Position numbers and translations under genes: made by a program
Part shown: piece after piece, positions 35,866 through 45,286 of the stretch
How the letters are laid out: the number at the start of each line of letters is the position of its first letter
How positions within the stretch are numbered: the stretch's first letter is position 1
From: Propionibacteriaceae bacterium
GTDB taxonomy: Bacteria; Actinomycetota; Actinomycetes; Propionibacteriales; Propionibacteriaceae
Direction: 5' to 3'
DNA length: 64,000 nt
Assembly (NCBI GenBank): GCA_030532825.1
Contig: JAUNKK010000003.1
Coordinates: 1-64,000, forward strand
Notes under the pieces: model-generated
Databases searched by the model: none
Told to the model about the DNA's origin: nothing
The model's input: only the letters and a program-made list of their open reading frames with translations

Positions 35866-36573
35866 TCAGTAGGGCCCGGGTGACTTGGGCCTGTTGGCCC
35901 CCAAGGCGAAGCTGGCGACGCTCAACACCACCCCTGCCCACACGAACAGGCTTACTAAGAGCGGAATCTCCCCGTAAAGCAGTGGCAGCACGGCCAGGAT
36001 CCCGACACCGATGCCAGCGTAGCCAAGCTGCCGACCGGTGGCATTGGTGCGCAGCAGCAATCCACCGCCGATAACGAACAGCCACGGGGCCGCCGCGGGC
36101 ACGATCGATCCCATCAGGAACCCGACGCCGGCGATCGCGAAGAATGTGCGCTGCGCACTGCTCAACTGAGTGGCCGGGGCGGGTTGGGGCACGGGATACG
36201 GGGCCGCGAAGGAATCCAGTCGAGCCTCAGGTCGAGGGGCGCCCATCGGGCCACCCGGCCCCGTCATCGCCACAGAGGCCACGGCGAACGGCTCGACGGG
36301 GTTCCGGCGCCCGAATCCTGGGGCGGTTGGAGTCAGCAAGGCAGAACGTACCTCGAATGGAGCCGCAGGATTTCTGGTGGGCGGTGGGGCCGCTCCCAGC
36401 GCCTGCAACGGGGGACCCGGCGGCATGGGGGTGAAGCCGGTGGGCCGCGGCACGGCTCCGGGGGTGTTGGCCGCATAGGGAGGGGCTACGGGCAGGGACT
36501 CGGTCACCGGAGTGGCGAAACCGTCGGGGCGTTCGATGGGTGCGTACGCCGCGCCGTCAGTCCAGGTAGCCAT
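35866..36573 (-). CDS. Proline-rich membrane protein of unknown function
   Basis: 235 aa from ATG 36573. The first 135 residues or so are a low-complexity Pro/Ala/Gly-rich cytoplasmic stretch. The C-terminal part has about four hydrophobic segments (FFAIAGVGFLMGSIVPAA; LFVIGGGLLL; YAGIGVGILAVLPLLYG; VSLFVWAGVVLSVASFAL). No family recognised. TATCCT lies 7 nt before the ATG with no Shine-Dalgarno (leaderless). An in-frame ATG 22 codons upstream is less likely. Confidence 0.6.
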   Translation of the reverse strand: MATWTDGAAYAPIERPDGFATPVTESLPVAPPYAANTPGAVPRPTGFTPMPPGPPLQALGAAPPPTRNPAAPFEVRSALLTPTAPGFGRRNPVEPFAVASVAMTGPGGPMGAPRPEARLDSFAAPYPVPQPAPATQLSSAQRTFFAIAGVGFLMGSIVPAAAPWLFVIGGGLLLRTNATGRQLGYAGIGVGILAVLPLLYGEIPLLVSLFVWAGVVLSVASFALGANRPKSPGPY

Positions 36574-36727
36574 GCGCCCCAGGATAGTGGGGAACGGTGC
36601 GAGCAGCGGCGCTGCACACTTACAGGTGAGGGACAGCATCGGGGTGCCGCGCAGAAAAGCCTCAAGTAATGTTCATTTTGTGCCGCAGAATGAGCGGATC
36701 GGGTGTTGGGAAGCGAGGAGTCCAGCG

Positions 36728-37495
36728 ATGGAAGTTGTCATCTGTCCTGATGAAGCCCAGGTGGGGCGCGCCGCTGCTGATCGTGTCGTCCATTGGCTGG
36801 AAGGCGTATCTGCTCCCGTATTGGGTCTGGCCACCGGCAGCTCCCCACTTGCTTTGTACGGCGAGTTGGCGCGTCGGGCCGACGCCGGTGAAGTGGACTT
36901 TTCGCACGCCACGGGATTCGCCCTTGATGAATACGTCGGCATCGATCCTGCGCATTCGCTCAGTTATCGGCAGACGATTTTGCGCACTGTCGTCGAGCCG
37001 TTGCGCATGAACCCAGCGCGGGTGCGCGTTCCTGACGGTGTCGCCGAGGATCTGACGGCCGCAGCCGCCGAATACGACGCTGCGATTCAGGCCGCGGGGG
37101 GCGTCGACGTGCAAGTCTTGGGGATCGGCAGCAACGGGCACATCGGCTTCAACGAGCCCACCTCGGCGTTCGACTCCCGGACCCGCGTTAAAACCCTCAC
37201 TCAGCGAACCCGGGTCGACAACGCCCGGTTCTTCGAGGCGAACGAGCAGGTTCCCACCCACTGCGTCACCCAGGGGCTCGGGACCATTCGGGAGGCCAGG
37301 CACATTGTCATGGTGGCTACGGGCGCCCACAAAGCCGACGCGGTCGCCGCCATGGTGGAGGGGCCCGTCGCAGCCACCTGCCCGGCGTCGATCCTGCAGT
37401 TCCACCCAAAGACCCTGGTGGTGGTCGACGAAGCGGCGGCCGCGAAACTGCGCCTCAGCGACTACTACCGCTACGTCCAAGAGCACCTGATCTAG
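36728..37495 (+). CDS. nagB: Glucosamine-6-phosphate deaminase
   Basis: 255 aa; converts glucosamine-6-phosphate to fructose-6-phosphate and ammonia. Family blocks LGLATGSSPLALYGEL, FALDEYVGIDPAHSLSYRQTI with the catalytic Asp, LGIGSNGHIGFNEPTS with the catalytic His region, and GPVAATCPASILQFHP. Usual length is 240-266. ATG 36728 follows GAGGAG. nagA is 10 kb away at 47.4 kb rather than adjacent, so the amino-sugar pathway is scattered. Confidence 0.94.
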   Translation: MEVVICPDEAQVGRAAADRVVHWLEGVSAPVLGLATGSSPLALYGELARRADAGEVDFSHATGFALDEYVGIDPAHSLSYRQTILRTVVEPLRMNPARVRVPDGVAEDLTAAAAEYDAAIQAAGGVDVQVLGIGSNGHIGFNEPTSAFDSRTRVKTLTQRTRVDNARFFEANEQVPTHCVTQGLGTIREARHIVMVATGAHKADAVAAMVEGPVAATCPASILQFHPKTLVVVDEAAAAKLRLSDYYRYVQEHLI

Positions 37496-37705
37496 AGCCG
37501 TACGTCCAGGGGCGGTGCCTCGCGGCGAACTCCACAGACTCGCGTTACTGTCACGTGGCGCTTCGCTCGTCGGCCCCCGGGCGCATCCACCCCAGAACCC
37601 GCACCTGTCGAAGGGCCTCGGAGATCCGATAGGGCTCTCGCGTTTCTTCCATACCTGAGGCAAGATAGACTGGCCTGCCAGCTCACTACCAAGGGAGAAC
37701 CCGAA

Positions 37706-38089
37706 ATGCCCACCGGAAAAGTCCGATTCTTTGATGCCGAAAAGGGCTTTGGGTTCATCTCCAAGGACGGCGGCGGTGACGTCTACGTCCGCGCAGGCGT
37801 GCTGCCGGACGGCGTCACCAGCTTGCGGCCCGGGCAAAAGGTCGAGTTCGGGGTCATCGAGGGCCGACGGGGCGAACAGGCCCTGTCTCTTCGGCTGGTT
37901 GACGCCCCGCCGTCGTTGTCCAAGGCCTCCCGCAAGAAGCCCCAGGATATGGCAGTCATCATTGAGGACCTCATCAAGATGCTCGATTCCCTGGGCAACG
38001 GGTACCGCCACGGCCGACACCCCGACGGGAAGCACGGCGCGAAGATCGCCGCGGTGCTGCGCCGTGTCGCCGATGAACTGGAGCTGTGA
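37706..38089 (+). CDS. Cold-shock-domain protein with C-terminal extension
   Basis: 127 aa. Residues 1-66 are a cold-shock domain (GKVRFFDAEKGFGFI as RNP1; DVYVRAGVL as a divergent RNP2, where VFVHFS is usual). A basic C-terminal half follows (DLIKMLDSLGNGYRHGRHPDGKHG), a form common in actinobacteria. It presumably binds RNA or single-stranded DNA. Ribosome site AAGGGAGAACCC. It overlaps the DUF3027 gene by 4 nt, a conserved actinobacterial pairing as far as I know. Confidence 0.88.
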   Translation: MPTGKVRFFDAEKGFGFISKDGGGDVYVRAGVLPDGVTSLRPGQKVEFGVIEGRRGEQALSLRLVDAPPSLSKASRKKPQDMAVIIEDLIKMLDSLGNGYRHGRHPDGKHGAKIAAVLRRVADELEL

Positions 38090-38856
38090 TGCCAACGCTG
38101 AAACTGGACCAGGTGGCCGGGGCCGCCATCGACTTGGCGCGCGCCGCCGCCGTCGAGACCGGCGGTGAGGCAGCCGTGGGGGAGCACCTCGGGGTGGTCG
38201 CTGAGGCCGAGCGCGTTGTCACGCACTCCTTCGCCTGCCAGCTGCCCGGCTACCCGGACTGGCACTGGGCCGTCACCCTGGTGCGCGCCTCGCGGGCGCG
38301 GGTCGCCACCGTGAACGAGGTGGTTTTGCTGCCGCAGCCTGGGTCGCTCGTCGCCCCCAGGTGGGTGCCCTGGGAACAGCGCATCCAGCCCGGGGACATC
38401 GGCCCTGGCCTGCTCATGGCAACCCCGGATAACGACCCGCGTCTTGAGCCCGGGTTCGCCGCCACCGACTTGCCCGCGGACGCCGACCCCGCCGAGTGGA
38501 CCCAGTTGCGTTCCACCGTCGCCGAGTTGGGGCTTGGCCGCGAACGGGTGCTGTCGCTGGCCGGGCGCGATGCCGCCACCGAACGCTGGCTGGCTGGGGC
38601 TCCGGGCGCCGGCGACGAGGGCAGCCGTCAGGCCCCCGCCTCGTGCGCGTCGTGTGGCTATTTCATCCCATTGCGGGGTTCGCTCGGCACGCTGTTTGGG
38701 GCTTGCGCTAATGAGTATTCGCCGTCGGATGCGCATGTGGTCAGCCTCGACCATGGCTGCGGTGGCCACTCCGATGTCGTCGCTGCTGAGCGCGCCCGGG
38801 AACTGCCCGAGCCGGTCTTTGACACCATCGGCATTGACGACCAGCTTTTTGACTGA
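38086..38856 (+). CDS. DUF3027 family protein
   Basis: 256 aa (GTG 38086; ATG 38089 equally possible). Conserved actinobacterial family of unknown function. The core reads VTHSFACQLPGYPDWHWAVTL, VLLPQPGSLVAPRWVPW and RIQPGDIGPGLL. The C-terminal part has a likely zinc site, CASCGYF with a later Cys and HGCGGH. Translationally coupled to the cold-shock protein, which hints at a shared role in RNA metabolism, but that is inference. Confidence 0.8.
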   Translation: MMPTLKLDQVAGAAIDLARAAAVETGGEAAVGEHLGVVAEAERVVTHSFACQLPGYPDWHWAVTLVRASRARVATVNEVVLLPQPGSLVAPRWVPWEQRIQPGDIGPGLLMATPDNDPRLEPGFAATDLPADADPAEWTQLRSTVAELGLGRERVLSLAGRDAATERWLAGAPGAGDEGSRQAPASCASCGYFIPLRGSLGTLFGACANEYSPSDAHVVSLDHGCGGHSDVVAAERARELPEPVFDTIGIDDQLFD

Positions 38857-38912
38857 CCATGTTCCGGCGGTGATGCAGCCGAAGAGGTAAACCGCGTCTA
38901 AGATTTCGGTAC

Positions 38913-40457
38913 GTGGTCATGAAATCCCCGAAAGCTGCGCGGCGTCCGGGCAAGGGTGCCGCCTCCGCTGACAGTTCCTGGCTAGAGCGCTATTTCCGTA
39001 TCTCGAAGCGCGGTTCATCCGTCGCGCAGGAGGTGCGTGGCGGCCTGGTCACCTTCTTCGCGATGGCCTACATCATTGCGTTGAACCCGCTCATCATCGG
39101 CACTGCCGCCGACGTCAACGGCAACCTCATCTCCGGCGCGCCCAAGTTCCTGGACGCCGCCATGACTGAGGTGGATGCCGCCGCCGTCGGCGCCTCCATT
39201 GGGATGGTCGCGGCCGCCACCGCGTTGATCGCTGGCGTGACGACGCTGCTGATGGGCTTCGTCGGACGTTTTCCGATCGGCATGGCGACAGGGCTGGGCC
39301 TCAACGCGCTAGTCGCCTATGCGCTGGCGCCGCAGATGACGTGGCCCCAGGCCATGGGGCTAGTGGTGTGGGAGGGCATCCTCATCGCCGTCTTGGTGCT
39401 CACCGGATTCCGGACCGCCGTCTTCAAAGCGGTTCCGAAGACCTTGCGGACGGCCATCTCGGTGGGTATCGGTCTATTCATTGCCTTCGTGGGGCTCATC
39501 AACGCAGGTGTGGTGCGCAAGCCCGCCGGTTCGCCGCCGGTCGAGCTGGGTATCGGAGGGTCGCTGACCGGCTGGCCGATCCTGATTTTCGTCGTCGGGC
39601 TGTTCCTGCTGATCGCGCTGTACGTCCTCAAGGTCAAGGGCGCCATGCTGATCTCCATCGTCTCAGCGACGGTGCTGGCCATCATCGTCGAGGCCATCGG
39701 GAAGCTTGGGGCGCATGTGGGCGACGAGAACCCGACGGGGTGGGCGCTGAACGTGCCCTCGTTGGCAAACTTCACTCTGCCCGACCTGGGGTTGTTGTTC
39801 CGCGTCGACATGGTGGGTGCGTTTTTTGTCGACGGCAGGTTCAGCTTCCCCACGTTTCTGGCATTGATGGTGCTGGTGTTTTCGCTGCTGCTGGCTGACT
39901 TCTTTGACACCATGGGCACCGTCGTGGCGGTTGGCTCCGAGGGCAAGCTGTTGGACGAGCACGGCATGCCCGATCACGTCACCGAGATCCTGCTGGTCGA
40001 CTCACTGGGCGCCGTCGCGGGTGGGCTGGGATCGGTGTCGTCCAATACCTGTTACGTCGAGTCGTCGGCTGGCGTGGGGGAGGGGGCCCGCACCGGTCTT
40101 GCCTCGGTGGTCACGGGCCTGGCCTTCCTGGCCGCGGTGTTCCTGGCGCCGATCGTGAACATGGTCCCCTCCGAGGCAGCCGCCCCCGTGCTGGTGTTTG
40201 TCGGGTTCCTGATGATCGCGCAGGTAGTGGATGTGGACTGGAATAACCCCGAGGTCGGCATTCCCGCGTTCCTGACCATCGTCTTGATGCCTTTCTCGTA
40301 TTCCATCACCGTCGGCATCGGTGTCGGATTCCTGGCCCACGTTTTCATCAGGCTGATTCGCGGTCACGGCAAGCAGGTGCATCTCCTGATGTACGTGGTG
40401 GCGGCGCTGTTCATCATCTACTTCCTGCAAGGTCCACTCCTGGAGTTGCTGCGCTGA
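38913..40457 (+). CDS. NCS2/AzgA-type purine (hypoxanthine/guanine) permease
   Basis: 514 aa polytopic membrane transporter. TFFAMAYIIALNPLIIG near the N-terminus and ADFFDTMGTVVAVG in the middle are hallmarks of the AzgA/PbuG branch of nucleobase:cation symporters, followed by SSNTCYVESSAGVGEGARTGL, cited as two parts around the conserved Glu. About 12-14 membrane segments. The start is GTG 38913, 8 nt after TAAGAT (38899-38904), hence probably leaderless; ATG 38919 is the alternative. A weak hairpin (40467-40501) follows the gene. Confidence 0.9.
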   Translation: MVMKSPKAARRPGKGAASADSSWLERYFRISKRGSSVAQEVRGGLVTFFAMAYIIALNPLIIGTAADVNGNLISGAPKFLDAAMTEVDAAAVGASIGMVAAATALIAGVTTLLMGFVGRFPIGMATGLGLNALVAYALAPQMTWPQAMGLVVWEGILIAVLVLTGFRTAVFKAVPKTLRTAISVGIGLFIAFVGLINAGVVRKPAGSPPVELGIGGSLTGWPILIFVVGLFLLIALYVLKVKGAMLISIVSATVLAIIVEAIGKLGAHVGDENPTGWALNVPSLANFTLPDLGLLFRVDMVGAFFVDGRFSFPTFLALMVLVFSLLLADFFDTMGTVVAVGSEGKLLDEHGMPDHVTEILLVDSLGAVAGGLGSVSSNTCYVESSAGVGEGARTGLASVVTGLAFLAAVFLAPIVNMVPSEAAAPVLVFVGFLMIAQVVDVDWNNPEVGIPAFLTIVLMPFSYSITVGIGVGFLAHVFIRLIRGHGKQVHLLMYVVAALFIIYFLQGPLLELLR

Positions 40458-40466
40458 GACCATCGT

Positions 40467-40501
40467 GCAGGGCCGGTCGCCGCAGGGCACCCGGCTCCTG
40501 C
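40467..40501 (+). terminator. Weak hairpin after the purine permease
   Basis: GCAGG/CCTGC and CCGG/CCGG pair around a 14-nt loop with a small bulge, 10 nt past the stop. No T-run. Confidence 0.3.
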
Positions 40502-40642
40502 GCGGTTAGAGACCGGTTCTCGGGGTGGCCTGACCAAAGAGATGACACGCCGAGTGCGGTTGCTGAGAGGAGTTCAGGTAATGTTCAGTACTGGTAATTG
40601 AAGTTTCATCGACGGGCTGGGGCCGCTCGAGGAAGGAACGCC

Positions 40643-41128
40643 ATGAAAACAGCTAAGTTTGCCGGACTCAGCTCTTTCGTCGCCGGGGTGCTGATGATCG
40701 TTTCCGGGGCATTTGCCTGGGGAATTACGTCCACTCAGCTGGCGTCGGAGAAAATCACGGTCGCGGAGGACGCGGCGTCCTTCCAAGGCCAGGCTGTCAC
40801 CGGGCCATTGACGGCTTTTGCGCAGGCCGAGGTGGTCAAGAAGCACACCATGGAAGCTAGCGGTGGCCTGAGCTACGCCGAGCTCGGCGCGAAGGTCCGA
40901 GAAGCCCAGGCAGCCGGGGACACGGCGACTGCCGAGCAACTGCAGCAGACCCGGAACATGGTGGAGACCGGCAACTTCGTGCGGGCTTCCCTGTTCACCT
41001 CCGTCATGGCCTTCGGGGTGTCGGCGCTGGTCATGGGCGCTGGTCTGCTGTTCAGCCTCGTTGGCTGGGCCTTGTACCGGGTCTACCACCGCCAGCAGCA
41101 GGAGACAGCCGAAGCTGCCGCTGAATGA
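40643..41128 (+). CDS. Two-TM membrane protein (family often mislabelled LigA)
   Basis: 161 aa. One N-terminal membrane segment (SSFVAGVLMIVSGAFAWGI), an extracytoplasmic region of about 85 residues (ITVAEDAASFQGQAVTGPLTAF), and a second segment near the C-terminus (FGVSALVMGAGLLFSLVGWAL). This pattern occurs in an actinobacterial family carried in databases as 'aromatic ring-opening dioxygenase LigA'; nothing here supports a dioxygenase. ATG 40643 has GGAAGG 7 nt upstream. Function unknown. Confidence 0.7.
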   Translation: MKTAKFAGLSSFVAGVLMIVSGAFAWGITSTQLASEKITVAEDAASFQGQAVTGPLTAFAQAEVVKKHTMEASGGLSYAELGAKVREAQAAGDTATAEQLQQTRNMVETGNFVRASLFTSVMAFGVSALVMGAGLLFSLVGWALYRVYHRQQQETAEAAAE

Positions 41129-41175
41129 CCCCTGGGGCCCTAGGGAGGCTCGGGAAACCAGTTACTCTAGGGCCC

Positions 41176-44100
41176 ATGTTTGAGAAGGTCCTTGTCGCCA
41201 ACCGTGGCGAGATCGCCATCCGCGCCATTCGTGCCGCTTTCGAATTGGGGGCCAAGACGGTGGCGGTTTTCCCCTACGAGGACCGCAACGCCGACCATCG
41301 CGTGAAGGCCTCCGAGTCCTATCTCATCGGCGAGGAGGGCCACCCCGTCCGCGCCTACCTGGATGTCGACGAGATCATCCGGGTGGCCAAGGAATCAGGG
41401 GCTGACGCCGTCTATCCGGGATACGGCTTCCTATCCGAGAACCCGGATCTAGCATCCGCCTGCCAAGCGAACGGCATCACCTTCGTCGGGCCCTCAGCCG
41501 AGGTGCTGGAGCTGGCGGGCAACAAGGTCCGTGCCCTGGAACAGGCTCGCCGGGCTGGGGTGCCCACGCTGCGCTCGACACCTCCGTCCACCGACGTGGC
41601 GGAGCTCACGGCCGGGGCCGAGGAGATCGGCTTCCCCGTGTTCATCAAGGCCGTCGCCGGTGGCGGCGGCCGGGGGATGCGGCGGGTCGATGATCCGCAC
41701 CGGTTCGCCGACGAGCTGGGTTCGGCCATGCGGGAGGCGGCTGGGGCCTTCGGGGACCCGACCGTGTTCATTGAGCAGGCCGTGGCCGCGCCCCGCCACA
41801 TTGAGGTTCAGATCCTGGCTGACCACGCGGGCGACACGGTCCACCTGTTTGAGCGCGACTGCTCCATCCAGCGTCGTCACCAGAAGGTGGTCGAGATCGC
41901 GCCCGCCCCGCATATCAGCGACGAACTGCGGGCCGCGCTCACCGCCGACGCCGTGAAGTTCGCCCGGGCCATCGGGTATACCTGCGCGGGCACCGTCGAG
42001 TTCTTGGTGGAGACCTCCGGCCCGCGCGCTGGCAGCCATGTGTTCATCGAGATGAACCCCCGCATCCAGGTGGAGCACACGGTCACCGAGGAGATCACCG
42101 ACGTCGACCTGGTGCAGGCCCAGCTGCGGATCGCGGCAGGTGAGTCCCTGGCGGAGATCGGGGTCCGGCAGGACGAGCTGCGGATCCGTGGTGCGGCGCT
42201 GCAGTGCCGCATCACCACCGAGGACCCGGCCAACTCGTTTAGGCCCGACACCGGGGTCATCAACACCTATCGCTCGGCGAATGGGGCCGGCATCCGCCTG
42301 GACGGCGGTACCACCGGCACCGGCGTCGAGATTAGCCCGCACTTCGATTCGCTGCTGGTGAAGCTCACCGCGCGAGGTCGCACGCTGCCGGATGCCGTCG
42401 TCCGGGCCCGCCGGGCGCTGGCAGAGTTTCGCGTGCGCGGCCTGGAAACGAACATCTCGTTCCTGCGGGCCGTGCTGGAGGACCCGGACTTCGGCGAGGG
42501 CGGGGTCACCACCTCTTTCATCGACGAGCGCCCCTACCTGCTGACTTCCCGTGCCCCTGCCGACCGGGGGACGAAGCTGGCACGTTTCCTGGCCGACGTC
42601 ACTGTCAACCAGCCCCATGGCCCCGCGCCAACGACGTTGGAGGCTGCCGCGAAGTTGCCCAGGAAACTGCTGACCGGGGAGATCCCCGACGGGGCCCGGC
42701 AGCGGCTGCTGGCCCTGGGCCCGGTCGGCTTCGCGCGCGCTCTGCGGGAGCAGACACCCGTCGGGGTCACCGACACCACCTTCCGCGACGCCCACCAGTC
42801 GCTGCTGGCTACCCGGGTCCGCACGCGGGATCTGGTCGCCGTCGCTCCCGCCGAGGCGCGGCTGTTGCCCGGCCTGTTTTCGGTGGAGTGCTGGGGTGGG
42901 GCGACTTACGATGTGGCGCTGCGGTTTCTGGGAGAGGACCCATGGGAGCGGCTCGCGAAGCTCCGTGCCGCCATGCCCAACCAAAACCTGCAGATGCTGC
43001 TGCGCGGCCGCAACACCGTCGGCTACACCCCCTACCCGACAGATGTCACCCGCGCGTTCGTCGCCGAGGCCGCAGCGGTCGGCATCGACATCTTCCGGAT
43101 CTTCGACGCTCTCAACGACATTGAGCAGATGCGTCCCGCCATCGACGCCGTCGTTCAAGACACGCAGGCCGTTGCGGAGGTGGCGCTGTGCTACACCGCG
43201 AACCTGCTGGACCCGGCCGAACGTACCTACACGCTGGACTACTATCTGCGGCTGGCCGAGCAGATTGTCGCCGCCGGCGCGCACATTCTGGCGATCAAGG
43301 ACATGGCGGGCCTGCTGCGCCCAGCTGCCGCGGCGCGGCTCGTCGCGGCGCTGCGGGAGCGTTTCGACCTGCCGGTGCACCTGCACACGCACGACACCAC
43401 GGGCGGCCAGTTGGCGACGCTGATGGCCGCCATTGAGGCGGGCGTCGACGCGGTGGACGTGGCGAACTCCGCGATGGCCTCCACCACGTCGCAACCGCCG
43501 ATGTCGGCGCTTCTCATGGCCCTGGAGGGTACGGAGCGGGCGCCCGGGATCGATCCGCAGGCGGTGCTGGGGCTGGAACCGTATTGGGAGGCGGTGCGGA
43601 AGGTCTACCAGCCGTTCGAATCGGGTCTGCCCGCCCCGACGGGTCGCGTCTACAGCCACGAAATCCCCGGCGGGCAACTATCGAACCTGAGACAGCAGGC
43701 GATCGCGCTGGGGCTTGGCGACAAGTTCGAGGCCATCGAAGAGATGTACGCGGCCGCCGACAAGATCCTGGGCCGCCCCACGAAGGTCACCCCGTCGTCC
43801 AAGGTAGTGGGTGATCTGGCCCTGCACTTGGTGGCTGTCGGTGCGGACCCGGAGGAGTTTGCTGCTGACCCGCGGCGCTTTGACATCCCGGATTCGGTGA
43901 TCGGCTTCCTGAACGGGGAACTGGGCGAGCCCGCGGGCGGCTGGCCGGAGCCGTTCCGCACCCGTGCCCTTGAGGGCCGGCGTCAGCCCCTGCGGGTCAC
44001 GGAGGTACCGCCCGAGGAACTGGAGGCGTTGGCCACGCCCGGGGTGACGCGGCAGCAGACCCTCAATCGGCTGCTGTTCCCCGGGCCAACCCGCGAGTTC

Positions 44101-44574
44101 CAGCAGCGCCGCGACGAGTTCGGCGACATTTCGCTGCTGCCGACCGTGCCCTATCTGTATGGGATGCAGCCCGGCAGCGAATACCCGGTGACGTTGGAGA
44201 AGGGCGTCACCCTGCTGCTGGGCCTGGAGGCCATTGGCGCCCCCGACAAGCGGGCCCGGCGCACCGTCATGACCTTGATGAACGGGCAGTTGCGGCCCGT
44301 CCGGGTGCGGGACCTGGCCCTGGACTCGGAGGTCGCTGCCACCGAGAAGGCCGATCCGAATAACCCTGGCCACGTCGCCGCCCCGTTCGACGGAGCCGTG
44401 ACGGTCACCGTCGACGTCGGTGAGGAGGTTGCCGTCGGGGATCAGGTCGCAACCATTGAGGCCATGAAAATGGAAGCGGCCATCAACTCTCCGGTCGCGG
44501 GCACCGTGCAGCGCGTCGTGCTGACGGGTACCGTGCCCCTCGAAGGCGGCGATCTGGTGGTGGTCATCGGGTAG
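41176..44574 (+). CDS. pyc: Pyruvate carboxylase
   Basis: 1132 aa single-chain enzyme that makes oxaloacetate from pyruvate, bicarbonate and ATP. Domains in order: biotin carboxylase with ATP-grasp (about 1-450; FIKAVAGGGGRGMRRV, FIEMNPRIQVEHTVTEE), carboxyltransferase TIM barrel (about 530-810; GVTDTTFRDAHQSLLATRVR, LHTHDTTGGQLATL), tetramerisation region, and biotinyl domain with the biotin lysine in IEAMKMEAAI near the C-terminus. ATG 41176 is 7 nt after TACTCT (41163-41168) with no Shine-Dalgarno, so leaderless. It would feed the oxaloacetate/succinate branch of fermentation. Confidence 0.97.
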   Translation: MFEKVLVANRGEIAIRAIRAAFELGAKTVAVFPYEDRNADHRVKASESYLIGEEGHPVRAYLDVDEIIRVAKESGADAVYPGYGFLSENPDLASACQANGITFVGPSAEVLELAGNKVRALEQARRAGVPTLRSTPPSTDVAELTAGAEEIGFPVFIKAVAGGGGRGMRRVDDPHRFADELGSAMREAAGAFGDPTVFIEQAVAAPRHIEVQILADHAGDTVHLFERDCSIQRRHQKVVEIAPAPHISDELRAALTADAVKFARAIGYTCAGTVEFLVETSGPRAGSHVFIEMNPRIQVEHTVTEEITDVDLVQAQLRIAAGESLAEIGVRQDELRIRGAALQCRITTEDPANSFRPDTGVINTYRSANGAGIRLDGGTTGTGVEISPHFDSLLVKLTARGRTLPDAVVRARRALAEFRVRGLETNISFLRAVLEDPDFGEGGVTTSFIDERPYLLTSRAPADRGTKLARFLADVTVNQPHGPAPTTLEAAAKLPRKLLTGEIPDGARQRLLALGPVGFARALREQTPVGVTDTTFRDAHQSLLATRVRTRDLVAVAPAEARLLPGLFSVECWGGATYDVALRFLGEDPWERLAKLRAAMPNQNLQMLLRGRNTVGYTPYPTDVTRAFVAEAAAVGIDIFRIFDALNDIEQMRPAIDAVVQDTQAVAEVALCYTANLLDPAERTYTLDYYLRLAEQIVAAGAHILAIKDMAGLLRPAAAARLVAALRERFDLPVHLHTHDTTGGQLATLMAAIEAGVDAVDVANSAMASTTSQPPMSALLMALEGTERAPGIDPQAVLGLEPYWEAVRKVYQPFESGLPAPTGRVYSHEIPGGQLSNLRQQAIALGLGDKFEAIEEMYAAADKILGRPTKVTPSSKVVGDLALHLVAVGADPEEFAADPRRFDIPDSVIGFLNGELGEPAGGWPEPFRTRALEGRRQPLRVTEVPPEELEALATPGVTRQQTLNRLLFPGPTREFQQRRDEFGDISLLPTVPYLYGMQPGSEYPVTLEKGVTLLLGLEAIGAPDKRARRTVMTLMNGQLRPVRVRDLALDSEVAATEKADPNNPGHVAAPFDGAVTVTVDVGEEVAVGDQVATIEAMKMEAAINSPVAGTVQRVVLTGTVPLEGGDLVVVIG

Positions 44575-44640
44575 TTGGCAAGAGGCGCAGTAGTCCCACC
44601 GGGGCGCGGCTTGGCTGAGCCCGGCCCGTGGCCGGATCGA

Positions 44641-45240
44641 CTAGTCCGTATCACGGTCCACGACGACGACGTCCGCCCCCTCGGGCAGATCGTCCAGGAA
44701 AGCCAGCAGCCCGGGGACGATGGCGCGGGTGGCGTCGTCCACGGTGCTGAGGTCGATCTCCCGTAGGGTGGCCCACATCGCCTTGGCGTGTGCGTGGCGG
44801 TTGTAGCCCGTGCGCATTCCGGATAGGGGCGCTAGCGGTATACCAAGGTTGCGTTCCCGCAGGCGACTGATCGACAGGGAGGAACTGAGGCCCCGACGCG
44901 CCAGGTCGAATTCAATCGAGTCGAGGCGGCGATACTCGACGACAGCGTGCGTGGCGGACCGTTCTTCAAGCCACATCAGCAGCAGCTCCCAGCATTGTTC
45001 CAGCCGGTCCTGCTCCACGAACCCCCCAGTCAACAGCGTTTCAACGTCGCGGGGCAGCGGGCGGGAAGGATCAACCTCCAGGCTCGGATCCCGCCTGAAC
45101 AGTCCCCAGCGCCGCTTCGCGGGCGGGGCGGGATAGTGCTTGGCATACAGGGCTGTGAGCGCCTCCGCCACGTCCGGCGGGGCGCCGAAGAAATCTCGGA
45201 CATCGTCAATGGCGATGCCGAAGAGCCTCATCGCTCGCAT
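44641..45240 (-). CDS. Conserved protein of unknown function
   Basis: 199 aa, soluble, acidic overall; no signal peptide or membrane segment. I do not recognise the family. Features are an N-terminal LFGIAIDDVRDFFGAP, a basic linker (PAKRRWGLFRRDP), and a Trp/Glu-rich middle (QCWELLLMWLEERS). TAGGCT lies 6 nt before ATG 45240 on the minus strand, implying a leaderless start; ATG 45231 is possible. It is divergent from the secreted beta-propeller protein. Confidence 0.6.
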   Translation of the reverse strand: MRAMRLFGIAIDDVRDFFGAPPDVAEALTALYAKHYPAPPAKRRWGLFRRDPSLEVDPSRPLPRDVETLLTGGFVEQDRLEQCWELLLMWLEERSATHAVVEYRRLDSIEFDLARRGLSSSLSISRLRERNLGIPLAPLSGMRTGYNRHAHAKAMWATLREIDLSTVDDATRAIVPGLLAFLDDLPEGADVVVVDRDTD

Positions 45241-45264
45241 GCTCTAAGCCTAGCTTCCAAAGCT

Positions 45265-45280
45265 TGCCAGTATGCTGGCA
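45265..45280 (+). promoter_or_regulatory. Inverted repeat TGCCAG-TATG-CTGGCA
   Basis: A perfect 6-bp palindrome with a 4-nt centre, overlapping a TATGCT -10 candidate (45271-45276) for the secreted protein gene and lying in the divergent intergenic region. Possible operator. Confidence 0.4.
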
Positions 45281-45286
45281 CACACC

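Noticed and set aside
41494..43677. A 727-codon minus-strand open frame
   Set aside because: Antisense to pyruvate carboxylase, with low-complexity Arg/Gly/His-rich translation and no motifs.
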